From assembly GCF_036013525.1 (NCBI RefSeq), contig NZ_CP107853.1:62001-126000 (forward strand): a DNA stretch of 64,000 bases, given 5' to 3'. Origin of the DNA: Nonomuraea sp. NBC_00507 (GTDB lineage Bacteria > Actinomycetota > Actinomycetes > Streptosporangiales > Streptosporangiaceae). Under the pieces are notes generated by a model. The model was not told the origin of the DNA. It saw nothing but the letters and a program-made list of their open reading frames with translations, and made no database searches. Of this stretch, positions 44,086 to 53,503 are shown one piece after another. Position numbers and translations under genes: made by a program. Each line of letters opens with the position of its first letter. The stretch's first letter is position 1.

Positions 44086-45198
44086 ATGAGAACCACCAGG
44101 GCGGCTTTTGCCGCCGCCGTCATGATCGCGCAAGCCGCTTGGGCGGCCGGGACCGCGCACGCCGCCGCGGATCCGCTGCAGCCGGCCGCGGCCTGCCCGA
44201 CCAGCGGCGAGGTTTACCGGATCTTCATGGCCGCAGACGGGTCCGACGCTGCCGACGGCTGCACGCGCACAACCGCGGTGGCGAGCCTCGCTCGGGTACA
44301 GGCCCTGCTCAAGGCGGCCGCCCCGGGAAAGGACGTCGAGGTCCGCATCGCCCGGGGCACCTACCGGCAGACCAGTCAGGTGTCGTGGGACCACTACGTG
44401 CCAGGCCACGCCATCTCCTTCCTGCCCACCGGCTACACGCCCGGCAACGGCAGGCCGGCCGACGGCGTGCCGATCTTCGACGGGGGCGGCGCCGCCGGGT
44501 GGTGGTTCAAGGCCACGCTGCCGAGCGGACATCCGGGCGGCGCCACCATGCTGCGGTTTTACTACCTGCAGGTGCAGAACTACGCCAACGGGCTCCAGAT
44601 CGTCGGCGGGTTGACCACGTCTGGCGGGCGGCGCTTACCCGCCACCAAGGGAGCCAACAAGAACATCATCTGGGGCATGACCTTCACCAGGCTCGGCAAC
44701 AAGCACGCACCGCAGACCGCCGGTACCGCGGCGCTGTCGCTGGCCAACTCGAAGGGCAACCGGGTCGAGGCCAGCCATTTCAAGCAGCTGGAGAACACGG
44801 GCTCCGAAGGCAAGCTCATGCATGGCGTCTACCTGGAGACCCACAGCAATGGGAACACGGTGACGCGGAACCGGTTCGAGCTGGTCAGCGGCGACGCGAC
44901 GCGGGCACGCAACGACAGCAACGGCAATCGCCTCTTCGACAACACCTTCCGCAGGACCGGGGTGCGCGGCGCGTACGAGGAGTGGTTCTGCCATCCCACG
45001 ACCGGGTGCGACCGGCCGACCTCCCAGGAGTGCGCATCACACGGGAACGTCTTCTACTCCAATGACATCGGCGCCGCCTACGACGGCGGCACGCTGCCGG
45101 ACTGGAGCCTGATGCCGCCGGGCAACCGCTTCGCCGGCGACCACCCCGGCTGCACCAACGAGGGCCAGCCGAGACTCCGGACATGGAGCAACACGTGA
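44086..45198 (+). CDS. Secreted right-handed parallel beta-helix protein
   Basis: The 370-residue protein has a signal peptide (1-27, ending GTAHAAA). The mature region has the recurring N-x-I/V-x-x-N/G-x-F pattern of pectate-lyase-like beta-helices: ANKNIIWGMTFTRLGN, SKGNRVEASHFKQLEN, SNGNTVTRNRFELVSG and SNGNRLFDNTFRRTG. Four Cys residues in the C-terminal region suggest disulfides. Members bind or cleave polysaccharides; no catalytic set can be assigned. It follows the previous gene by 34 bp and probably ends the operon of three exported proteins. Confidence 0.75.
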   Translation: MRTTRAAFAAAVMIAQAAWAAGTAHAAADPLQPAAACPTSGEVYRIFMAADGSDAADGCTRTTAVASLARVQALLKAAAPGKDVEVRIARGTYRQTSQVSWDHYVPGHAISFLPTGYTPGNGRPADGVPIFDGGGAAGWWFKATLPSGHPGGATMLRFYYLQVQNYANGLQIVGGLTTSGGRRLPATKGANKNIIWGMTFTRLGNKHAPQTAGTAALSLANSKGNRVEASHFKQLENTGSEGKLMHGVYLETHSNGNTVTRNRFELVSGDATRARNDSNGNRLFDNTFRRTGVRGAYEEWFCHPTTGCDRPTSQECASHGNVFYSNDIGAAYDGGTLPDWSLMPPGNRFAGDHPGCTNEGQPRLRTWSNT

Positions 45199-45411
45199 CA
45201 GCGGCCTAGGCCGGCTGCGGCGCGCAGGGCGGGGAGATCCGGGCGCCAACGCCGCGGCGCGCCGCACCGCCGCGACCGACCGGCTACCCCAGAGATTCCG
45301 GCGCCCGGACGGATCCCTGACGAACTGGTGATATCGGCGGCAGGGGCCGACCTCACCGACACCCCGTCGGCCTGACCGGCGAGGCGTCTCGGCGTCGGGT
45401 TCGGGAGATCT
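45199..45411. other. Convergent intergenic gap without a gene
   Basis: The 213 bp between two convergent genes hold the palindrome CGGCCTAGGCCG (45203-45214) and GC-rich imperfect repeats around 45340-45400. No reading frame with a credible start was seen. Any terminator would lie here. Confidence 0.4.
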
Positions 45412-46332
45412 CTACCAGCCGCCCCTGTAGAGCTGGCCGCGGACCGCACCGCCCGGGAACTCGGCGTTGTGCAGGTTGGCGTACCAATTCTTGGGGTTGT
45501 TCTTGATGCGGAAGGCCACCTGGGAGGGAGCGGTGGCGGTGCCGGCCAGGCCGTTCACGCCGGTCGGCAGGCCCTTCTCGGCGGCGAAGAACGGCACGGC
45601 CACGGGGCCGTTCTTGCCCTTCGGCGCGCGATGGATGTGGGCGGCGGTCGGCGCGGCGACGCGGTTCCAGGCGGTGGCGAAGTGCACCTTGGTGCCCTTC
45701 ACCCAGACGAGCCAGGCGGCGCGCCCGTCCGGGTCGCCGACCTTCATGCCGGGCGCCGGCACCTCCTGGTCGCCGTCGGCCACCGCGGTGAGCGTGCTGC
45801 GATTCCCGACGGCCAGCACGGACTCGAGCACCACCGGCCGGACCCGGTGCAACTGCGCGCGGACGGCGCCGCCGGGGAACTCGCCGGTGTGCAGGTTGGC
45901 GTACCAGCCCATGGGGTTGTGCATGATCCTGTTGAGCAGCCCGAGGTCCTTGACGTAGACGGTGCCCTTGATCGCGCTGAGCGAGGCGGGCAACGCCTGG
46001 CCGAAGAACGGGATCCGGACGTCGCCGTTCTGGCCGGCGTCGCCCCGGTGGATATGGAAGCCGGTCGGCGGGGCGACTTTGTGCCAGCGGATGGCGTAGT
46101 CGACTCGGTTGCCATGGATGCGGAACACGGCGATCGCACTGCCGTTGCCGTCACCGACCTTCATGCCCGGCGCGGGCACTTCGTTCTTGCCGTAGAGCTT
46201 CGCCGCGAAGTACATCGGGGTGCTCGACTCGGCCTGGGCGGCGGCCGGGCTGAGGGAGGCGCTGATCAGCCCAGTGGAGATCAACGCCGTGGCGAGCGCG
46301 AGGCCGGGGACGGTGAGGATGCGCTTCGTCAT
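45412..46332 (-). CDS. Secreted protein with two CHRD domains
   Basis: The 306-residue protein starts at ATG 46332 with AAAGGG 6 bp upstream. The signal peptide spans about residues 1-33 (LALATALISTGLISASLSPA). Two CHRD domains follow (about 38-165 and 170-305). Each has a NEVPAPGMKVGD or QEVPAPGMKVGD opening, a HIHRG or HIHRA motif and a terminal WYANLHTGEFPGGAVR-like strand. The duplicated EVPAPGMKVGD shows the domains arose by tandem duplication. CHRD proteins are extracellular with an unclear ligand; the conserved His pairs may bind metal. It is divergent from the DUF1996 gene. Confidence 0.88.
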   Translation of the reverse strand: MTKRILTVPGLALATALISTGLISASLSPAAAQAESSTPMYFAAKLYGKNEVPAPGMKVGDGNGSAIAVFRIHGNRVDYAIRWHKVAPPTGFHIHRGDAGQNGDVRIPFFGQALPASLSAIKGTVYVKDLGLLNRIMHNPMGWYANLHTGEFPGGAVRAQLHRVRPVVLESVLAVGNRSTLTAVADGDQEVPAPGMKVGDPDGRAAWLVWVKGTKVHFATAWNRVAAPTAAHIHRAPKGKNGPVAVPFFAAEKGLPTGVNGLAGTATAPSQVAFRIKNNPKNWYANLHNAEFPGGAVRGQLYRGGW

Positions 46333-46536
46333 GATCGACCCTTTCGAGGCCTCACGAGGTGAAGCCCCCATAGCGGAGGTGACGCAGGGTGGTACGCCCC
46401 GCGTCGTCCGCTGGGTTCAATCCGGAAATGTGGATAAATACGCATTCGAGCCCGGCCACGGCCGGATGAACCCTTCGGTTTGCGGCGCCGTACCTCTCGA
46501 AGATCGGACTATCCCGACACCAGAAGGAGGGGCCGC

Positions 46537-48243
46537 ATGCGGATTCCATCGGGGGGAAGACGATTCAGACCGTGGTTGGGGGCCGCTTGCCTGGGCGGGA
46601 GCATCGCGCTCGCCCTGTCGGGCTCCCCGGCGTTCGCGCACGTCGGCACGGCCGCAGCACAGAGCATCGTCTGCCCAAGCGTCGCGGACAAACTTCCCCA
46701 AATACCGGCCACCGCCCAGGCCGAGGTCGACCGCAACCTCGCCCTCCTGGACAAACAACTCCAGGAGGCCAACGACCGACTAGCCCGCTCCGTCGGCCAA
46801 GGAGGCCCCAACTTCGTCCAGAACGCCATCCTCGGCCCCCTCGCCTCCAAACGAGGCGCCACCATCGACCGCATCGCCATCGCCATCGGCCGCACCGCCC
46901 AACGCCCCACCGGCCTCGACAACCTCGCCACCTGCACCCTAAACGACTCCGCCGCACCGGCGCCCACCGACGGCACGGCCACACCGGCACCCACCGACGC
47001 CGGCACGGCCGCACCGGCACCCAGCGACAACGCGACGGCCACCCCCAACCCAAGCTCGACCTCAGGTCCCGGGACGGGACAGGCCATCGTCTGCCCAAGC
47101 GTCGCGGACAAACTTCCCCAAATACCGGCCACCGCCCAGGCCGAGGTCGACCGCAACCTCGCCCTCCTGGACAAACAACTCCAGGAGGCCAACGACCGAC
47201 TAGCCCGCTCCGTCGGCCAAGGAGGCCCCAACTTCGTCCAGAACGCCATCCTCGGCCCCCTCGCCTCCAAACGAGGCGCCACCATCGACCGCATCGCCAT
47301 CGCCATCGGCCGCACCGCCCAACGCCCCACCGGCCTCGACAACCTGGCCACCTGCACCCTCGGCAATGCGGGGAACGCCGCGCTGTCGGCCGCCGACTTC
47401 GTCGACATCCAGCAGGTTGCCGCCTCCGAGCAACCGGAGCCGAGTGAGAGCGGCTCGACCGGCACGTTCGTCTCCCGATGCGGCACGAGCAGCGAGGGCC
47501 ACAGCAACAACGACAACGTCATCACGGCCCCCGGCGTGAGCAACGGAACCCAGGCCCAGTACGACTACGTCGGCAACATGTCCACCGACGCCGTCTCCAC
47601 CAACGAGAGCCTTGCCGACGCGGACACCACCTGCCGCAACCCGTCCGATCAGTCGGCCTACTTCTGGCCGGCCTTGCGCGTCCTCGACGCCGAGACGGAC
47701 GCGGACGCCACCGGCACGGCCGTACAGCCGTCGTCGGTGCGACTGGAGTACCGCGGCAACGCGACCTCCGAGGTCACCGCGCCACCGCAGTTCCTCAGGA
47801 TGCTCGCCGGCGACGCCAGAGCCGCGACCAACGGCGGCGCCGAAGCCCGCCCGACGTGGACGTGTACGGGCTTCACCGACCGCCTGACCGACAAGTACCC
47901 CATCTGCCCCTCCGGCAGTGACCTGGTCCGCGTCTTCGACATGCCGAGCTGCTGGGACGGCGAGAACCTCGACAGCGCCGACCACCGCACCCACCTCACC
48001 TTCCCCGACGAGGAGGGGGCCTGCCCCAGCGGCACCGAGGCCGTGCCGCAACTGCGCCTGACGCTGACGTACGACGACGTCCCCACCACCGAGCCCGAGG
48101 GCACGGACGTCCCGTTCGCTGTGGACAGCTTCGCCAGCGAAGGGAACAGCCCGAACACCGACCACGCCGGCGCCATCGTCGTGATGTCGGAGCAGCTCAT
48201 GAACAAGGTCGTGCAGTGCATCAACGGCGGCAAGAACTGCTGA
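46537..48243 (+). CDS. Secreted DUF1996 protein with duplicated N-terminal module
   Basis: ATG 46537 follows AAGGAGG (46524-46530) and gives 568 residues. The signal peptide is about 1-36. Two modules of 92 codons (about residues 44-135 and 184-275) are virtually identical and begin IVCPSVADKLPQIPATAQAE. They are joined by a PAPTDGTATPAPTD-type linker. The C-terminal domain (about 320-568) is DUF1996: GVSNGTQAQYDYVGN, then TTCRNPSDQSAYFWPALR and CTGFTDRLTDKYPICP. Six or more Cys suggest disulfides. DUF1996 proteins are secreted in actinomycetes and fungi with unknown activity. The duplicated part uses rarer codons (CTA, ATA, AAA, CCA) than the rest of the gene. Confidence 0.85.
   Translation: MRIPSGGRRFRPWLGAACLGGSIALALSGSPAFAHVGTAAAQSIVCPSVADKLPQIPATAQAEVDRNLALLDKQLQEANDRLARSVGQGGPNFVQNAILGPLASKRGATIDRIAIAIGRTAQRPTGLDNLATCTLNDSAAPAPTDGTATPAPTDAGTAAPAPSDNATATPNPSSTSGPGTGQAIVCPSVADKLPQIPATAQAEVDRNLALLDKQLQEANDRLARSVGQGGPNFVQNAILGPLASKRGATIDRIAIAIGRTAQRPTGLDNLATCTLGNAGNAALSAADFVDIQQVAASEQPEPSESGSTGTFVSRCGTSSEGHSNNDNVITAPGVSNGTQAQYDYVGNMSTDAVSTNESLADADTTCRNPSDQSAYFWPALRVLDAETDADATGTAVQPSSVRLEYRGNATSEVTAPPQFLRMLAGDARAATNGGAEARPTWTCTGFTDRLTDKYPICPSGSDLVRVFDMPSCWDGENLDSADHRTHLTFPDEEGACPSGTEAVPQLRLTLTYDDVPTTEPEGTDVPFAVDSFASEGNSPNTDHAGAIVVMSEQLMNKVVQCINGGKNC
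46665..47360 (+). repeat. Near-perfect 276-bp duplication (copies 46665-46940 and 47085-47360)
   Basis: The two copies lie exactly 420 bp apart and differ at a single base (46926 C versus 47346 G). The 144 bp between them encodes a variable Thr/Pro/Ala linker. Conservation down to third codon positions shows the copies arose or were homogenised very recently. Confidence 0.95.
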
Positions 48244-48325
48244 CCCAGTAGGCACCCGCCTGCCGACGGCCGGACAGCACCTACCGGAGCGAGTCCGGCC
48301 GTCCCTGCGCGCTACCGCGCGTAGA

Positions 48326-48553
48326 TTAAGAGATCACCCCATGACCCCGGCTCAACAGTGCCCAGCGGACGAGATGGTCATGTTCGCCTGCAGGGAGATC
48401 GGCGAACTCACGGAGGCGATAGACGCCGCGATCGACGCGCACCCATTTGCCGGTGTCGACGTGGTAGTGCTGCGCTTGGTAGGTATAGCCGTCCTCGATG
48501 GCCTGGGCTGCGGTGAAATAGCCACGCTGGTGGCTGTCGAGAGCTCGGCCTAC
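48326..48553 (-). pseudogene. Truncated AbiEi-like antitoxin fragment
   Basis: Read on the minus strand, about 76 open codons end in TAA (48326-48328) and encode HQRGYFTAAQAIEDGYTYQ, then VDTGKWVRVDRGVYRLREF and DHLVRWALLSRGHGVIS. This is the N-terminal winged-helix part of AbiEi-type antitoxins, whose family normally continues with SHETAL after VxS. There is no start codon upstream before the guaA stop, and the C-terminal domain is missing. The gene is therefore broken at both ends, and no toxin partner is present. Confidence 0.7.
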
Positions 48554-48554
48554 G

Positions 48555-50102
48555 TCACTCCCACTCGATGGTGCCCGGGGGCTTGCTGGTCACGTCGACG
48601 ACGACCCGGTTGATCTCCCGGACCTCGTTGGTGATCCGGGTCGAGATCCGCGACAACACGTCGTACGGCACCCGCGCCCAGTCCGCCGTCATCGCGTCCT
48701 CCGAGGTGACCGGCCGCAGCACCACCGGGTGGCCGTACGTGCGCCCGTCCCCCTGCACGCCCACCGACCGCACCTCGGCCAGCAGCACCACCGGGCACTG
48801 CCAGATCTGGCGGTCGAGGCCGGCCCGCGAGAGCTCCTCGCGGGCGATCGCGTCGGCCTCGCGCAGCAGGGCCAGGCGTTCGCGGGTCACCTCGCCGACG
48901 ATGCGGATGCCGAGGCCGGGGCCGGGGAACGGCTGGCGCCAGACCATGGCGGCGGGCAGGCCGAGCTCCTCGCCCGCCCGGCGCACCTCGTCCTTGAACA
49001 GCGCGCGCAGCGGCTCCACCAGCTTGAACTGCAGGTCCTCCGGCAGGCCGCCCACGTTGTGGTGGGACTTGATGTTGGCGGTGCCGGTGCCGCCGCCCGA
49101 CTCGACCACGTCAGGGTAGAGCGTGCCCTGGACCAGGAAGTCCACGGGGCCGTCGGCCATGATGGCGCGCTGCTCGTCCTCGAAGACGCGAATGAACTCG
49201 CGCCCGATGATCTTGCGCTTCTCCTCGGGGTCGGTGACGCCGTCCAGCGCCTTGAGGAAGCGGTCGGAGGCGTCGACCACCCGCAGCTTGACGCCGGTGG
49301 CGGCCACGAAGTCGCGCTCGACCTGCTCGGCCTCGCCCTTGCGCAGCAGGCCGTGGTCGACGAAGACGCAGGTCAGGCGGTCGCCGATGGCCCGCTGCAC
49401 GATGGCGGCAGCCACCGCCGAGTCCACGCCGCCCGACAGCGCGCAGATGGCGCGGCCCTCGCCGACCTGGCGGCGTACGGCCTCGACGGACTCCTCGACG
49501 ATGTTGAGCATCGTCCAGGTCGGGCGGCAACCGGCCGCGTCGAGGAAGTGCTTGAGCACCACCTGGCCGTGCTCGGAGTGCAGGACCTCGGGGTGGAACT
49601 GCACACCGTAGAGGCCGCGCTCGACGTGCTCGAAGGCGGCGACCGGGGTCTCGCGCGTCGAGGCGGTCACCCGGAAGCCCGCGGGCGCGGCGGCGACGCT
49701 GTCACCGTGCGACATCCAGACCTTCTGGCTGGCCGGCAGGCCGGCGAAGATGATGCCCTCGTCGAGCACCTCCAGCGCGGTGCCGCCATATTCGGCGACG
49801 CCCGTGCGGGCCACTTCGCCGCCGAGCGCCTGCGCCATGGCCTGGAAGCCGTAGCAGATGCCGAACGTGGGCACGCCCGTCTCGAACAACCCATGCGGCA
49901 CGGGCGGCGCACCCTCGGCGTAGACCGAGGAGGGACCGCCGGAGAGGATGATCGCCTTGGGATTCTTGGCCATCATCTCCTCGACGGGCATCGTCGACGG
50001 GACGATCTCGGAGTAGACGTGGCACTCGCGCACCCGCCTGGCGATGAGCTGTGCGTACTGCGCGCCGAAGTCGACCACCAGCACTGTGTCGAATTCAGAC
50101 AC
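48555..50102 (-). CDS. guaA: GMP synthase (glutamine-hydrolysing)
   Basis: The 515-residue protein starts at GTG 50102, with a run of seven G bases about 5 bp upstream. The class I glutamine amidotransferase domain (1-190) has [11 protein letters not shown] with catalytic Cys83 and [10 protein letters not shown] with the His-Glu pair. The ATP-pyrophosphatase domain has [14 protein letters not shown]. The C-terminal dimerisation region ends [20 protein letters not shown] and PPGTIEWE. It converts XMP to GMP with glutamine and ATP. Length and motifs match the family exactly, making this the surest housekeeping anchor in the window. Confidence 0.98.
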   Translation of the reverse strand: MSEFDTVLVVDFGAQYAQLIARRVRECHVYSEIVPSTMPVEEMMAKNPKAIILSGGPSSVYAEGAPPVPHGLFETGVPTFGICYGFQAMAQALGGEVARTGVAEYGGTALEVLDEGIIFAGLPASQKVWMSHGDSVAAAPAGFRVTASTRETPVAAFEHVERGLYGVQFHPEVLHSEHGQVVLKHFLDAAGCRPTWTMLNIVEESVEAVRRQVGEGRAICALSGGVDSAVAAAIVQRAIGDRLTCVFVDHGLLRKGEAEQVERDFVAATGVKLRVVDASDRFLKALDGVTDPEEKRKIIGREFIRVFEDEQRAIMADGPVDFLVQGTLYPDVVESGGGTGTANIKSHHNVGGLPEDLQFKLVEPLRALFKDEVRRAGEELGLPAAMVWRQPFPGPGLGIRIVGEVTRERLALLREADAIAREELSRAGLDRQIWQCPVVLLAEVRSVGVQGDGRTYGHPVVLRPVTSEDAMTADWARVPYDVLSRISTRITNEVREINRVVVDVTSKPPGTIEWE

Positions 50103-50200
50103 CGTGAGAACCCCCCCAAAGGCGAAATGCGGTACCCCCAGTCTATCGGCCCCGAATATTGCACCTGGCCTGCCGGGGAGACTCGTGCTAACACAGAAAG

Positions 50201-51151
50201 GTGGATCTTGTCTGGCCGGTGGCCGCGTGGGCCGTGTGGGTCGCCGCGCTGGCCGCCGCCTTCAAGGTGTCCAGCCGCGAGCGGCCGCCGAAGGCGCCTC
50301 CTGCGCGGGACGCGCCTCAGCCCGTGGTAGAGCTTCTGCGCGACATGCGGGCGCAGGAGGTGTTCCATGCGGCGCTGTTCGAGCTGGCCGGGCGCGGGTG
50401 GGCGACGGTCGAGGGCGACCGTCTTGCCTTGGCGATACCTCGGCGGGAGCCGCTGCTGCCGTACGAGCGCTGGGTGCTGGAACGGGTGACCGCCCGGATG
50501 AAAGGGGCCGCGGACGCGCCGGTCGTCGCGCTCATGCCGGACAGCGACGGTCTGGAGCGCGAGTTCATGCCACTGGTCCGGCAGAGTGCGATCGATCTCG
50601 GTCTGGCGCGGCGGCGCTGGCCCACCATGATCGTGCCGGTCCTCCTGGCCGCCGCACTCGTCGTCCCCTGGTACGCCACCATCACCAGGTCCGGGGTGTC
50701 GTGGGCCGGCGGGATCGCGACGATGGTGTCGTTCGTGGCGGGGATAAGCCTGCTCATGGGCGGGCGGGGATTCCTCCCGACCGCGCGCGGCCGGGAGATC
50801 GCCGGGCCTGAGGCCGCGCCCCTCAACCCCGAGCAGGAGTGGATCTTCACAGGCAGCGGCTGGCACGGTGTGGAGATCGAACCCGCCGAAGCCGCCTGGC
50901 CGGGCCACAAGCGGCAGGAGGTCACCGGCCACGTCGTCAAGCGGTGGGTCCACGTCGAGTCGGGCGGCGAGCACGGGTCGCGGCGGGACTACTACATCGC
51001 ACTGCACGACGGCAGCTCCGACAAGGCCACGGCGTTCCGCGTGGAGCAGGGTGTCTACAAGGACGTGCTGCCGGGCGACGCGGTCCGGCTGGTCGTCAAG
51101 CCGCGCAGCGGCACTGTGGTCAGGGTGCTCGCCCACGAGCGTCACTGGTAG
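50201..51151 (+). CDS. Membrane protein of unknown function
   Basis: The 316-residue protein has one N-terminal hydrophobic segment ([20 protein letters not shown]) and two more around residues 145-187 ([34 protein letters not shown]). A cytoplasmic helical domain lies between them ([26 protein letters not shown], similar to DUF2207-type C-terminal folds). The last 100 residues are a beta-rich domain with [18 protein letters not shown] and [18 protein letters not shown]. No enzyme motif is visible. GTG 50201 sits right behind AGAAAGG, closer than usual, so a slightly later start is possible. It overlaps the SDR gene convergently by 10 bp. Confidence 0.65.
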   Translation: MDLVWPVAAWAVWVAALAAAFKVSSRERPPKAPPARDAPQPVVELLRDMRAQEVFHAALFELAGRGWATVEGDRLALAIPRREPLLPYERWVLERVTARMKGAADAPVVALMPDSDGLEREFMPLVRQSAIDLGLARRRWPTMIVPVLLAAALVVPWYATITRSGVSWAGGIATMVSFVAGISLLMGGRGFLPTARGREIAGPEAAPLNPEQEWIFTGSGWHGVEIEPAEAAWPGHKRQEVTGHVVKRWVHVESGGEHGSRRDYYIALHDGSSDKATAFRVEQGVYKDVLPGDAVRLVVKPRSGTVVRVLAHERHW

Positions 51152-51963
51152 GACGGCAGGTTTCCAGTCAGCAGGGTCTCGGTCTGCAGGCGCAGCCTGG
51201 CGGCGTATTTGGGATCGCTCAGCACCAGGAACCGCTCCTCGCGGATGGCCTGCACGGCCAGATCAGCGACCTCGGACGGCTCGATGCCGCCCGCCGCGGC
51301 CCTGCCGACCTGGTCGAGCGCCTCCACCTCGTCCTGGGTGGGGCTGCCGGCCAGAATGGCCGGGCGTACGCGCTCGGACTCGGCGATCCGCGTCCTGACC
51401 GCCCCCGGGCAGAGGGCGGTCACCCGGAGCTTGGCGCCCACGGCGGCCAGGTCCTGGGCGAGCGCCTGGGAGGCGGCCAGGGCGGCGTGCTTGCTGAGCG
51501 CGTAACCACCCGACCCGGAGACGGCGAACAACCCCGCCACCGACACCGTGTTGACGATGTGCCCCTCAGCGTCCTGCTCGATCATGCGCGGCACGAACGC
51601 GTGGACGGCATGCAGCACACCCCAAAGATTGACGCCCAGCAGCCAGGCGAAGTCCTCCTCGCCGCGGGTCCACATGTGGCCGCCCTGGTAGACGCCGGCG
51701 TTGTTGCAGAGCACGTGCACGGCCCCGAGCTCGCCGAAGCAACGATTGGCCAGGTGGGCGACGGCGGCCGCGTCGGAGACGTCGGTGATCTGCGTGAGCA
51801 CCTTGCCGTCCCCGGCCAGCGCGGCGGTCTCCGCGAGCCCGCCGTGGTCGACGTCGGCCAGCATGAGCGTCATGCCCTCGGCCGCTAACCGCAGGGCCAG
51901 GGCCCGGCCGATGCCGCTGGCCGCGCCCGTCACCACCGCAACCTTGCCAACGAGCTCGCGCAC
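51142..51963 (-). CDS. SDR family oxidoreductase
   Basis: The 273-residue classical SDR has KVAVVTGAASGIGRALALRL (cofactor loop), CNNAGVY, VNTVSVAGLFA with the catalytic Ser, and YALSKHA with Tyr and Lys. The Asp in LADVDHG after strand two suggests NAD(H) preference. The substrate is unknown. GTG 51963 is the start, 10 bp downstream of the DUF885 gene stop, so the two may be co-transcribed on the minus strand. Confidence 0.85.
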   Translation of the reverse strand: MRELVGKVAVVTGAASGIGRALALRLAAEGMTLMLADVDHGGLAETAALAGDGKVLTQITDVSDAAAVAHLANRCFGELGAVHVLCNNAGVYQGGHMWTRGEEDFAWLLGVNLWGVLHAVHAFVPRMIEQDAEGHIVNTVSVAGLFAVSGSGGYALSKHAALAASQALAQDLAAVGAKLRVTALCPGAVRTRIAESERVRPAILAGSPTQDEVEALDQVGRAAAGGIEPSEVADLAVQAIREERFLVLSDPKYAARLRLQTETLLTGNLPSYQ

Positions 51964-51973
51964 GTGATCGACG

Positions 51974-53464
51974 CTACAGGATCGCGCCGATCAGTCCCAG
52001 GGGCGGCGAGCCCAGATCGAACAGCGCCTTGTGGAAGCGCTGCACGGTGAAGCCGGTCCCCCACTCCGTGCGCGCCCGCTCCCGCAGGTCGAGGATGAGC
52101 AGCTTGCCCCAGGTGTAGCGGCCGTACGTCGGGTCGAAGGTGGCCCGGCGGGCTTCCGACAGCGCCGCCGGCCCCGCCAGATGCGTGTCCGACTCGAAGC
52201 GCCTGGCGCCTTCCTCGACCGTCATCTGCCCGGTGTGCACGCCGATCGCGCAGGCCAGCCGGGTGACGCGGATGAGCGCCTCCACCCACACGCCGATCTC
52301 GAAGCGCGGGTCGCCGGCCTCGAACCCCTCCTCGACGCACAACTCCTCGGCGTAGTGCGCCCACCCCTCGATGAACGCCATCGACTGCAGCAGCCGGCGC
52401 ACGTCCGACGGCGCCCGGCGCAGCGCACGGGCGTGCGAGAAGTGTCCCGGCGCCACCTCGTGCACGTTGATCGCCGGCAGCGTCGTGTGGCTGAAGACCT
52501 CCAGCCATTCCTCCTGGTCCTGCTCGGGCCAGGAGGGGTCGGGCGGCGTGATGTGGTACCAGGACGGCCCTTCGGGCTCGCCGGGCGAGTTCCAGGCCAT
52601 CATCGCCATGGCCCAGCGGCGCGACTCGGGCGCGAGACCGACCAGGCACTCACCGTCGTGGTATGGCACGAGGTCCTTCTCGCGGGTGAACGCGATGGCC
52701 TTCTCGGTGCCCGCTCTGGCCGCCTCGATCACGCCGTCCGCGTCGGGGTGGTCTTTGACCAGCTCACGTACGACGTCCAGCGGCGGCCCCGAACGCCCCA
52801 GCCGCGCGCAGGACTCGGCGAGCAACCCCATGAGCCGGTCGCGCTCGGCGTCGGCCCGCTCCGCCAGCCGGCCCAGGTCCACCGGCAGGCCCTCGGCCGT
52901 GCCCATGAGCCTGGCCAGCACGTCGCCACCGAGCGAGGCGTCGGGCTCGCCCTCCGCCGCGGCACGCTCCATGTGGGCGACGAGCCTGCCATGCGCCGCC
53001 AACGCCTGCTCGTCCGTGACACCGGCTGCCAACCCTCTGGCGGCGCCTATCAGGGACTTCGCGACCGGCGCGCTCATCTGGTCGAGCGCGGCGATCGCGC
53101 CGTCCACGGCGTCCGGCCAGAGCGCGAGATGGGCCGCCTTGGCCGCGGCGCGCTCGGCCTCGGGGCCGTAGTCGCGGTCGTAGCAGGCGAGATCCAGGTT
53201 CGACAGGTGCACCATGGGGTTCTTGCGGTGCAGCTGCAGCTCCCCAAGCTGAAACCGCAGGCTCTCCTCGAACACCTCCAGGTGCTCGGCGTCGTGCGGG
53301 TCGGCCGGCGCGGCCCCCTCGCCGAGCCGCGCCAGCCCGGCCCGTACGCCGTCGGGCGACAGGTCCTGGATCCGGCCGTCGTACTCGTGCCTGCCGCCGC
53401 CCTCGCGCGCCTCGGCCACCATGAGGTCGGTGACCGCCTTCAGCCTGTGATCAAGTTCCGTCAT
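51974..53464 (-). CDS. DUF885 family protein (predicted metallopeptidase)
   Basis: The 496-residue protein belongs to DUF885. The conserved NVHEVAPGHFSHARAL (HE-x-x-PGH) around residue 330 and FIEGWAHYAEELCVEEGF are the family's metal-binding signatures. Late conserved YGRYTWGKLLILDLRER is also typical. These proteins are thought to be zinc peptidases; the substrate is unknown. ATG 53464 starts the protein without a signal peptide. It is divergent from the GNAT gene by about 40 bp, which must contain both promoters. Confidence 0.85.
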   Translation of the reverse strand: MTELDHRLKAVTDLMVAEAREGGGRHEYDGRIQDLSPDGVRAGLARLGEGAAPADPHDAEHLEVFEESLRFQLGELQLHRKNPMVHLSNLDLACYDRDYGPEAERAAAKAAHLALWPDAVDGAIAALDQMSAPVAKSLIGAARGLAAGVTDEQALAAHGRLVAHMERAAAEGEPDASLGGDVLARLMGTAEGLPVDLGRLAERADAERDRLMGLLAESCARLGRSGPPLDVVRELVKDHPDADGVIEAARAGTEKAIAFTREKDLVPYHDGECLVGLAPESRRWAMAMMAWNSPGEPEGPSWYHITPPDPSWPEQDQEEWLEVFSHTTLPAINVHEVAPGHFSHARALRRAPSDVRRLLQSMAFIEGWAHYAEELCVEEGFEAGDPRFEIGVWVEALIRVTRLACAIGVHTGQMTVEEGARRFESDTHLAGPAALSEARRATFDPTYGRYTWGKLLILDLRERARTEWGTGFTVQRFHKALFDLGSPPLGLIGAIL

Positions 53465-53503
53465 GTCGCCGACGCTAGCGCACGGGCATTGCACCGATAA
53501 ATC

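Noticed and set aside
48341..48613. Plus-strand 90-codon frame after the DUF1996 gene
   Set aside because: It is antisense to the AbiEi-like fragment and the end of guaA, has no RBS, and its protein shows no family features. The minus-strand reading gives a recognisable domain.
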